Shown one piece after another: positions 46,055-53,633 of a stretch of 64,000 nucleotides of DNA. The stretch spans positions 3,149,501-3,213,500 of the forward strand of contig NZ_CP110679.1 of the NCBI RefSeq assembly GCF_026167525.1, written 5' to 3'. Made by a program: the position numbers and the translations under genes. Numbering within the stretch: position 1 is the first letter of the stretch; every line of letters starts with the position of its first letter. The notes beneath the pieces were generated by a model, which searched no databases, was not told the origin of the DNA, and saw only the letters and a program-made list of their open reading frames with translations. This DNA comes from Sphingomonas sp. M1-B02. Its GTDB lineage: Bacteria; Pseudomonadota; Alphaproteobacteria; Sphingomonadales; Sphingomonadaceae.

Positions 46055-47131
46055 GATGCCGGGCCGTCCGGGTATAGCGTGACCAGCCGCCCCTCATTGT
46101 CGGCATAATGCGGCGCGGGGATATCGCTGCGGCCCGTGTAACGGAGGAAGTCTGCCGCGCGATATACGGTCTGCTTGCGCAGATGCGGGCGGCCGTCGAT
46201 CTCGACCGTCTCGAGCGGGCTGTCGATCCCGACCCGGACCTTGCCGATCTGGGTGACGTAGACATAGGTCGGCGCATAGATGCCGCTGAGTGCGGCGAGC
46301 TCGCTCAATATCTGCTGCCCGCGCGCCACGCTGGTGCGAAAATGCGCACTTCCGAGCACCGGCATGCAATGGAACAGATAATAAGGCTGGATCCCAAGTG
46401 CATTGAATCGCTGGTACAAAGCCAACAGCGTCGCCGCATCGTCGTTCACCTCGCGCAATAGCGTCACCTGCCCCTTCACTGTTACCCCGCGCGAGACCAG
46501 CCTCCGCACTGCACGTGCAACTGCTCCCGAAAGCTCGTCGGGGTGATTGAGCGACAACCCCACCATCACGACCTGTGATCCGGCAATCGCATCGCAATCG
46601 ATCCGCGAGCGGCTCGCGATGCGCTCGGCGAGCGCTTCGGTCAGCCGTTCGGGCTCGAACAAGAGGTTGCGCGTGCTGATGCGGATCTCGGCGACGTGCG
46701 GGATCGTCGCGAGCCCGTCGAGCAGGCGGAACAGCTTGGTTTCTTCGCGCAGCGGATCGCCGCCCGTGATCAGCGCGATGCGCAGTTCGGGCTGGGTGCG
46801 GATGTGTGCGATGGCGGCATCGACATCGGCGTCGCTCATGTCGCAGGCTGCTGGGCTGGAGATGTCCGGGATCGGGCGGGCTGGCGTCGTACTCGCACTT
46901 ATACGCGCTGGCATGTTCGGCGATCATGACCTGATCGAACAGGCGCTGGACCAGCGGATCGCCGCGCGCTGTGCCCTGCGCGCTCACCGCGACCGCATCG
47001 ACCAGCACCGTTCGGGCACGAGCGGAGAGCGTGCAACAGTGATAATTCGCCAAATGGCGAATATATAAAACGTACCGATGCAGCATCTCTCGAGTCGTGA
47101 CATGATAGCAACGACTAATCAGAGTGAGCAA
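46051..47131 (-). pseudogene. Lysine 2,3-aminomutase-like radical SAM gene with damaged 5' part
   Basis: From ATG 46914 to 46051 an intact frame encodes most of a KamA-type barrel: ALITGGDPLREETKLF, SLNHPDELSGAV, TLLREVNDDAATLLALYQRF, IQPYYLFHCMPVLGSAHFR and TQIGKVRVG (possible PLP lysine). The required CxxxCxxC cluster motif and the residues around it are absent. Upstream the frame is stopped; a different frame (to about 47131) continues plausible coding with DPLVQRLFDQVM. I infer a frameshift plus loss of the cluster segment. A specialised variant without the 4Fe-4S cluster, starting at 46914, is less likely. Confidence 0.6.
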
Positions 47132-47334
47132 TATACGGGGAAGCCTGGGGCGGCTCTAACTAGTCCATATTGGATTGATAGATGTGCTCACGGAGCCCTG
47201 ACCTGAGTTTTACAGAATGGACATTCGGATTCATAGTGCGCGACAAGCTTACTTTTGCGCGCTTTGCTCCGCCACGATGCGCCTGCTTCTCCCGGTCATT
47301 GGATACACCGATCGTTTCCTGCATCGTCAGGCGA

Positions 47335-48327
47335 TCAGACCCCGATCATCTCAGCAACGCGGGTGCAGTTTCTGCCGCCGGCCTTCGCCGCGTAGAGCAT
47401 CTTGTCGGTGCGCTCGAGCCAGTCGGGGAAGGAGGCCACGCTGGGGGACAAGGCGGCAACCCCGAAGCTGGCGGTAACGGGGAGCGTCGCACTTTCGGCC
47501 AGGTCGAGCGGGCGGAAGGCGATGGCTTCGCGCAGCCGTTCCGCAACGGCGAAAGCTTCGTCGCCTTTGGTTTCGGGCAGCAATATCGCAAACTCTTCTC
47601 CACCCAGACGACCGAATATGTCGCTTGGGCGCAAGGTGCTATGGGCGATCGCCACAATGTGGATCAGCACTTGGTCGCCGACCGCATGGCCATGGGTGTC
47701 GTTGATTGATTTGAAATGGTCGAGATCGAGCATCGCGAGCGAGGTCGGACGGCCGAAGCGGCGCGCCCGGGCAATTTCGCGCTCAGCCTGCTCCACGAAT
47801 CCCCGCCGCGTCAGCGCCCCGGTCAGATGGTCGACCTGGGCGATCGTTCTGAGCTCCAGTTCATCGCAGACAATGTTCGCGAGGTTCTGCAGGATCGCGA
47901 TCTCGGAGTCGCTGAATTCGCGAACACGCGTGTCGATCGCGCATAGCGAGCCGACGTTATAGCCTTCCGCAGTCCGTAGCGGGATTCCGGCATAGCTGCG
48001 GATATGGGGCGATCCGACGACCAGCGGGTTGGCGGCGAAACGTGGATCGAGATGCGCATCCTCGACTATCAACGGCTCGCGCTGTTGGATCGTGTGCGTG
48101 CAGAAAGCGACAGCACGCGGAGTTTCCGTCGCATCCAGACCGCGGCGCGCCTTGAACCACTGCCGATCGCGGTCGACGAGTGTCACCACCGCCATCGGTA
48201 CGGACAGGACGGTTCGCACCAGAGTCACGATCTTTTCGAACGGTTCTTCGGGGGCGGTGTCGAGCACGTTCAGCCGGTTCAAGGCAGCGATGCGCGCTGT
48301 ATCGTCGTGCAGCAGGGGGTCAGTCAT
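47335..48327 (-). CDS. GAF-GGDEF diguanylate cyclase
   Basis: The 330-residue soluble protein has an N-terminal GAF domain (about 20-160; VTLVDRDRQWFKARRGLDA, AFCTHTIQQREPLIVED) and a C-terminal GGDEF domain (about 165-325) with the active motif GGEEF in FGRLGGEEFAILLP and DLDHFKSINDTHGHAVGD. It should make cyclic di-GMP, controlled by a small ligand bound to GAF. An RxxD inhibitory site is not evident. ATG 48327 overlaps the small upstream gene by 8 bp. Confidence 0.93.
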   Translation of the reverse strand: MTDPLLHDDTARIAALNRLNVLDTAPEEPFEKIVTLVRTVLSVPMAVVTLVDRDRQWFKARRGLDATETPRAVAFCTHTIQQREPLIVEDAHLDPRFAANPLVVGSPHIRSYAGIPLRTAEGYNVGSLCAIDTRVREFSDSEIAILQNLANIVCDELELRTIAQVDHLTGALTRRGFVEQAEREIARARRFGRPTSLAMLDLDHFKSINDTHGHAVGDQVLIHIVAIAHSTLRPSDIFGRLGGEEFAILLPETKGDEAFAVAERLREAIAFRPLDLAESATLPVTASFGVAALSPSVASFPDWLERTDKMLYAAKAGGRNCTRVAEMIGV

Positions 48328-48559
48328 GGCGTGAACCCTCCGCGAAGGCCTGGATCGCTGCGGTGAGTTCGGAGGCATAGCTATCGACCAGCGTACGCAC
48401 GCTCGCCTCGATCATCGCATGCTGCAGGCCTGCCGCCTGCAAGCTGGCGATAAGCGCCGCGAGGTTGGCCTGGTGGCGATTCACGCTGTCCAGCAGTTCA
48501 GCCGGAATTTCGATTGGTGCTGCTATACTAGGCTTGGGGCGAAGGTGATCGATACGCAC
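48320..48559 (-). CDS. Small helical protein upstream of the diguanylate cyclase
   Basis: The 79-residue product starts with GTG: MRIDHLRPKPSIAAPIEIP, followed by two long helices (LLDSVNRHQANLAALIASLQAAG; IEASVRTLVDSYASELTAAIQAF). It overlaps the start of the diguanylate cyclase gene, so it is probably its co-translated partner. The function is unknown. Confidence 0.6.
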   Translation of the reverse strand: MRIDHLRPKPSIAAPIEIPAELLDSVNRHQANLAALIASLQAAGLQHAMIEASVRTLVDSYASELTAAIQAFAEGSRHD

Positions 48560-48615
48560 GCGTTACCCTTTTCGGACGAACATCTACTGGCGCTACGCGG
48601 TCATGGTTTAGAAAT

Positions 48616-49878
48616 TCAAAAGGGGGCGGTAAGGATTTCTCCAGGCCTGCTGGCGCTCGCCGCATCAGGGCCGCTATCGACGAGCAGCCCCCAGGGCGCG
48701 GGGAGATAATCCAGCGACATGTAGAAATAGAAAGCGCACGTACCGTCGCGGCGATAGCTGGCGCCCTTGACGACGCCGAACGCCGTCGTGCCGCTGAAGA
48801 CGGGGCCGCCGCTGTCGCCGCCCTTGCAGTTCGGGCCGGCGACGGTGACCCAGGTGGGCAGGCAGGCACCGCCGCACAGATCACCGGCCGGCGCAAAATC
48901 GAGAAGCTCGATCTCGGCGCAGCTATAGCCGCTGCTCTCGCCGCGATGGCAGACGAAGTCCCCGGCGCGGGTGCTGAGCTTGCTCCGCTGCATCTCTACG
49001 GGGCGCGCAATCAAGCGAGCGGTGTCCGAATAGATCAAAGGCCGCTCGGGCGCGGCGCCGGCATGGATTTGGACATCGTGATAGCCCCAGCCCCATTGGC
49101 CGACGAAGCTGAGCGGAGTCGCGCGGCGCTGCGGATCGTAATAGGTCATGTTGTCGAGACAATGGGCGGCGGTGGTGATGCCGCTTCGTGCGCCGTCGCT
49201 GACGGCATATCCGGTGGTGCATCGATAGCGCTTGCCGTCGTCCGGGTTGATCCCGTCGAGCCGACCGCCGCCATGCAGATCGAGGTTTCTGTCAGTTCGC
49301 TCGAGCAGGCGAACCTGGACGGGCACGCCGGTGAGCTTCTCAAGCCTGGCATCGATCGCCGTTGCACCTCCATCGGCGGCGGCGATGGCATTGCCGACGA
49401 TGACGACCAATTCTCCGGTGCGCGGATCAAGGCCCATCGACGGCGCGCCGGGCAGAGCGGCCCGGATCGCGGCCTGATGATACGTCATAGCCCAGATGAC
49501 GCGGTCCCGGTTCGCCTTCGCACCGGTGCGGAAGACGATCGGGACCGTCATGCCGCCGACGCGGATCTGAGTCGCCGGGATCGGATGGTCGCCGGTCAGA
49601 TAGACCACGTAGCGATAATCGGGGCGATGCTGGACCGATATGCCCGCCAGGCGGCTGCGATGGCGCTCGGCGAGCGCGTCGGTTGCCGCGACGCTATCCC
49701 GCTGCGCGCGGAGACGCCGGAGCGCCTCGATCGCCGGCACGCCATATTGTCGGGCATATTCGCCGGCGTCCTGGATCAGCGCCGCCTCGCGCGTTTGCAC
49801 CAGCTGCCCAGCGGCGGGATGCGCCACCAGCACGGCGAACCATAGGAGGTGCAGGCGAAGGATCGCGGTGAGCGTCAT
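48616..49878 (-). CDS. Secreted trypsin-like serine protease
   Basis: The 420-residue protein has a signal peptide (MTLTAILRLHLLWFAVLVAHPAAG), a ~190-residue pro-region and a chymotrypsin-fold domain. The triad is visible as H239 in TTAAHC, a likely D268 in GYHDVQ and S356 in KGGDSGGPVF, plus several disulfide cysteines. The layout is like alpha-lytic-type (S1E) proteases, whose pro-region assists folding. ATG 49878 was chosen over an earlier TTG. It probably digests extracellular protein. Confidence 0.88.
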   Translation of the reverse strand: MTLTAILRLHLLWFAVLVAHPAAGQLVQTREAALIQDAGEYARQYGVPAIEALRRLRAQRDSVAATDALAERHRSRLAGISVQHRPDYRYVVYLTGDHPIPATQIRVGGMTVPIVFRTGAKANRDRVIWAMTYHQAAIRAALPGAPSMGLDPRTGELVVIVGNAIAAADGGATAIDARLEKLTGVPVQVRLLERTDRNLDLHGGGRLDGINPDDGKRYRCTTGYAVSDGARSGITTAAHCLDNMTYYDPQRRATPLSFVGQWGWGYHDVQIHAGAAPERPLIYSDTARLIARPVEMQRSKLSTRAGDFVCHRGESSGYSCAEIELLDFAPAGDLCGGACLPTWVTVAGPNCKGGDSGGPVFSGTTAFGVVKGASYRRDGTCAFYFYMSLDYLPAPWGLLVDSGPDAASASRPGEILTAPF

Positions 49879-49968
49879 CGTCTCGATGTAGGCACGCAAC
49901 AGGTTACGGCCAAACTCCTGGAACTCGCCTCGCCATGCTTCCTCTAGATGCGGATGGATTGGATTAGC

Positions 49969-51066
49969 TCAGACCGTCTCGCCGACGCGTAACCAGTCGA
50001 TGAAGATATCGTGCGCAGCCCTATCCAATTCCCCGCGCATGTTCATGCCGGGCTGTGCTCCACCCGCGAAGGTCGACGGCTTGATGTCTTCGGGTGAGAA
50101 GCCGAATCGCTTTTTGAACGCGCTGGTCATTTCGGCGCCGGATGCGAAGCCATAGTCGCGGGCCAGCGCATGGATCGAGCGGGCCTCGCAGGCCGGAGCG
50201 CGCAGCGCGGCATACATCCGATCGAGACGGCGCTGCCGGACATAGGCGACCACGCCCCCCATAGGCTCGAACGCGCGATAGAGGCCGCTTCGTGAAATTC
50301 CGATCATCCGCGCGACGTCTGCGACGCTCGCCGAAGTAGGCAGCGAAGGCGAATCGAACAGGTGCATCGCTCGACGCCGGATGCTGCGCTGGACCGCATC
50401 GGTGTGTAGCGGAGATACGGCACGGTCATGGCCGAGGAAGCGCTCCGCAATTACAAAGGTCGCCTCGACCGCCGCGTTGCCTTCGTCTTCGGTCAGCTCG
50501 GAGGCTACCTCGGTGAGCGTGGTGAGGTGCGACGCGATCAATCGCGCGCCTGCGCTGTCTCCCGACAGAGTCAGCCCGTGAAAGTTGCGGGCCAATAGCC
50601 AGGAGGGCAGGGCATGGCGCGGCACGATCAGGTTGATGAGATCGACGACGCTTGTCGTGATCGACGAAGGCCGCGCTAGGTCGCGAAACTGAACCGAGCC
50701 GCACCCCGATTTTGCGGAGAGGCCCGCAAAGTCTCCGGCACCATCGGAGAAGTTGACGACGATGCTGACATGGTCGAGCCCGGAGCGGCGTGCTCGCTGA
50801 GCGTCCCGCACGAAAGTCTGCCCCACCGAGCGCCCGCGACCGAGGACGCTTCCTCCGAAGCGGGTCACCTGGGTCCGGCTGGTAAAGCCGCTACGTCCGC
50901 GATTCGGTACCCCGGTCACATCGAACATGTCGGAAATCGAATCGCGATAGATGTCGAACGCGTCGGCTTGCCGTTCCGAAGAGACCGACCAGGCAAGTGC
51001 GAGTGGCCGCTGGGACGTGATGATCGCACTCGCTCCGCATGACCCTAAAAAACAACGGTTTAGCAA
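49969..51066 (-). CDS. AraC-family transcriptional regulator
   Basis: The ~365-residue protein has an N-terminal AraC-binding-like domain (AFDIYRDSISDMFDVTG through WLLARNFHGLTLSGD) and a C-terminal double helix-turn-helix: SVADVARMIGISRSGLYRAFEP and SIHALARDYGFASGAEMTSAFKKRFGFSPEDIK. The start is uncertain; the frame opens with TTG at 51066 and no ATG lies nearby upstream of the first domain. It is next to a protease gene and a frameshifted exported-protein gene. Its targets are unknown. Confidence 0.85.
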   Translation of the reverse strand: MLNRCFLGSCGASAIITSQRPLALAWSVSSERQADAFDIYRDSISDMFDVTGVPNRGRSGFTSRTQVTRFGGSVLGRGRSVGQTFVRDAQRARRSGLDHVSIVVNFSDGAGDFAGLSAKSGCGSVQFRDLARPSSITTSVVDLINLIVPRHALPSWLLARNFHGLTLSGDSAGARLIASHLTTLTEVASELTEDEGNAAVEATFVIAERFLGHDRAVSPLHTDAVQRSIRRRAMHLFDSPSLPTSASVADVARMIGISRSGLYRAFEPMGGVVAYVRQRRLDRMYAALRAPACEARSIHALARDYGFASGAEMTSAFKKRFGFSPEDIKPSTFAGGAQPGMNMRGELDRAAHDIFIDWLRVGETV

Positions 51067-51129
51067 CCGATGTGATCGAGGTCATGCCCATAAATCATGG
51101 CGAGGGGGAATCACGTGGCTCGGGCTCAG

Positions 51130-51640
51130 TTAGGCCGGCATGCTGCGGATTGGCCTCCGTCGAAGCGCTGCTCGAATTTCGGCCGAAACCGCTCCCGGAG
51201 CTTCCGCCGAAGCCCGACGACGGGGACCGCCGCCCATTTCATTCTCGCAATTCCGTCCGAACTGGAACTCGCCGCCGCGAACGCCGAGCACGACGGCCCT
51301 GGCGAGGAAATTGGCACCGCTCATGCCGATGCTCACAGTGCCGTTCCAGCGGATCGATTTCCCGCTGATCGTCTCGGCATAACAATGGAGGCGCGCGCCT
51401 TCGGCCAAGTCGATCGGCGAGCGATCGCGATTGAGCAGATCGTGGACGGGCTCGTTGCCGGTGGCGTTGAACCAGCCGAGCGCTTCCCACCCCCCATCAC
51501 GTGGTGTCGCGATGGAGTAGCGGGGCCGGAAGCGGGCATTTGTTGAAGAATTGCAGCTGGCGACGCACCTGCGCCTCGGCGGTGGTCGACAGCATCATTG
51601 CCGCCGCGACGCCTGCGGCGGCCAAAATGGCGAGTTTCAT
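51130..51640 (-). pseudogene. Exported DUF1036-like small protein, frameshifted
   Basis: The 5' part encodes a signal peptide and start of a domain (MKLAILAAAGVAAAMMLSTT; VRRQLQFFNKCPLPAPLLHRDTT) and hits a stop at 51497. The next frame continues directly with GGWEALGWFNATGNEPV and LHCYAETISGKSIRWNG, which together with the first part resembles exported DUF1036-like proteins (Asn/Cys start, W-x-x-x-GW, FYAE-like strand). A one-base shift near 51500, by the run GATGGGGGGTGGG, would join them. Either a recent mutation or a sequencing error in the G-run. Confidence 0.6.
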
Positions 51641-51917
51641 AGGATTCGCCAGAGACGAAATTACCGAGCGTCCCAATTTTGAGGTGCCGAGCGTGCGCGC
51701 GCCGTCGCCCATCTCGACGTAAAGTTCCCCTCCGGAAACATTTCAGACATCCGGTTTTATACTGAGCGCCGACATTCGCTTCGTTAATCCTATCGGTAGC
51801 AAAGGAAGTAATCCGACGCATTATGCGGCGGCCTGATCTTGCATATTACTTGCCTCCTCTGCTTGCTGCGGGGGGTCGCAAGCGGCCCATTTCGCGGCAC
51901 ATCCTCGCGAGGCAGTC

Positions 51918-53582
51918 TTGCTCAGAACCGGACTTATGACTGCGGCCCTGCTTGCATCGGCATCCGCGGCGCATGCTCAATCCACCAGCGCCGGCGGTCA
52001 GCTTCAGCAGATCCCGCCCGCACCGGACATTCCCCGCGCGGCGCCCGACATCCAGTTCGCGCCGCCAGCGGCAACGCCGGACGAAGCGCCGGCCGGAGCC
52101 ACGATGCGAGTCGACACGCTGCGCGTGACCGGCGCGACGCTGTTCACCCCCGAATCGCTGATCGTCGCGAGCGGCTTCCAGCCGGGCAGCGAGCTTACCT
52201 TGCCCGAGATGCGCACGATCGCGGCCCGCATTTCCGCATATTATCACGCCCGCGGCTATTTCCTGGCGCAGGCTTATGTGCCGCAGCAGGATGCCCAGTC
52301 GGGCGCGGTCACGATCCCGGTGATCGAAGGCCGCTACGGCGCGATCGGCGTCACCAACAGCACGAACCTGTCGGACGGCGTCGCGAGGGGCATCCTGCGC
52401 GGGCTGGACAGCGGCGACATCGTCGCCAACGCGCCGCTCGAGCGCCGGCTGCTGCTGCTTTCGGACTTGCCCGGCATTCGGGTCCGCTCGACGCTTGCGC
52501 CCGGCGCCGCGGTCGGCACGTCGGATCTGGCAGTCGACATCACGCCAGGCCGCCGCCTCACCGGCAGCGTCGAGGCCGACAATTCGGGCAATCGCTACAC
52601 CGGCGAATATCGGCTGGGCGGCACCGTCAATCTCAACAACGCGCTGGGCATCGGCGACCAGCTGAGCGTCCGGATCCTCGCCTCCACTGGTGGGCTGGCC
52701 TATGGCCGCGCTTCCTATCAGGCGCCGCTGGGCAATCTCACGCTCGGCGTGGCCTATGCCCGCATTCGTTACCAGCTGGGCCGCGAATTCGAGAATCTCG
52801 ATGCCGACGGTACGGCGGACGTTGCCAGCGCCTATGCCAGCTATCCGCTGATCCGCTCGCGCGACGCCAACCTCTATGCGCTCGCCACGATCGAGGCGAA
52901 GTGGTTCGAAGACAGTATTGGCCTGGTCTCGGCGCGCTCGAACAAGAAGAGCCGGGTCGCCACGCTGGGCTTCGCGGCCGATGCGCATGACGATTTCGGC
53001 GGCGGCGGTTGGAGCAATCTCTCGGCAGGCTGGCATTTCGGCGAGCTCGATATCGAGAGTGCGCTCGAACGCGCAGCCGATGCGGCGACCGCGCGTACCG
53101 ACGGCGGCTTCAACAAGATCGCGTTCGGCGCGTCGCGGCTGCAGACGCTAAGCGGCCCGCTGTCGCTGTTCGCCTCGCTGCGCGGGCAGATCGCCTTCGA
53201 CAATCTCGACACATCAGAGAAGATGGAGTTGGGCGGCGCGTACGGCGTGCGCGCCTATCCCGAGGGCGAGGCGTTCGGCGACCAGGGCTATATCGGCACC
53301 GCCGAAGCGCGGCTGATGCTCGGCCAATGGGCGAGCTTCGTGCCCGGACAGCTCCAGGCATCGGCATTCATCGACGTCGGCCAGGTCGATTATGCGCACG
53401 AGCCCTGGTTCGCCGGGCGCAACCGCAGCCATCGCAGCGGCGCGGGCGTCGCGCTGGGCTGGACCGGCCCCGACGGGCTGCTGCTCAAGGCCAGCTACGC
53501 GCATCGCCTGGGGGATCAGCGAGTCACTTCGGGGCCCGATCGCTCGGGCCGCTTCTGGTTCCAGATCGTCAAAATCTTCTGA
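51918..53582 (+). CDS. TpsB outer-membrane transporter (ShlB/FhaC/HecB family)
   Basis: The 554-residue protein has a signal peptide (LLASASAAHA), a Pro-rich linker, two POTRA-like domains (about 62-215; VDTLRVTGATLFTPESLI, AYYHARGYFLAQAYVPQQ) and a C-terminal 16-strand beta-barrel. Family motif VRAYPEGEAFGDQGYIG (the barrel loop tip) and the terminal Phe are present. It secretes the TpsA protein encoded next. TTG 51918 or ATG 51936 could be the start; both keep the signal peptide. Confidence 0.93.
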   Translation: MLRTGLMTAALLASASAAHAQSTSAGGQLQQIPPAPDIPRAAPDIQFAPPAATPDEAPAGATMRVDTLRVTGATLFTPESLIVASGFQPGSELTLPEMRTIAARISAYYHARGYFLAQAYVPQQDAQSGAVTIPVIEGRYGAIGVTNSTNLSDGVARGILRGLDSGDIVANAPLERRLLLLSDLPGIRVRSTLAPGAAVGTSDLAVDITPGRRLTGSVEADNSGNRYTGEYRLGGTVNLNNALGIGDQLSVRILASTGGLAYGRASYQAPLGNLTLGVAYARIRYQLGREFENLDADGTADVASAYASYPLIRSRDANLYALATIEAKWFEDSIGLVSARSNKKSRVATLGFAADAHDDFGGGGWSNLSAGWHFGELDIESALERAADAATARTDGGFNKIAFGASRLQTLSGPLSLFASLRGQIAFDNLDTSEKMELGGAYGVRAYPEGEAFGDQGYIGTAEARLMLGQWASFVPGQLQASAFIDVGQVDYAHEPWFAGRNRSHRSGAGVALGWTGPDGLLLKASYAHRLGDQRVTSGPDRSGRFWFQIVKIF

Positions 53583-53633
53583 CGGGCACGCCGCATTTCC
53601 GCGGCGTACCGCCAACAACCAAGGACCGTCAGC

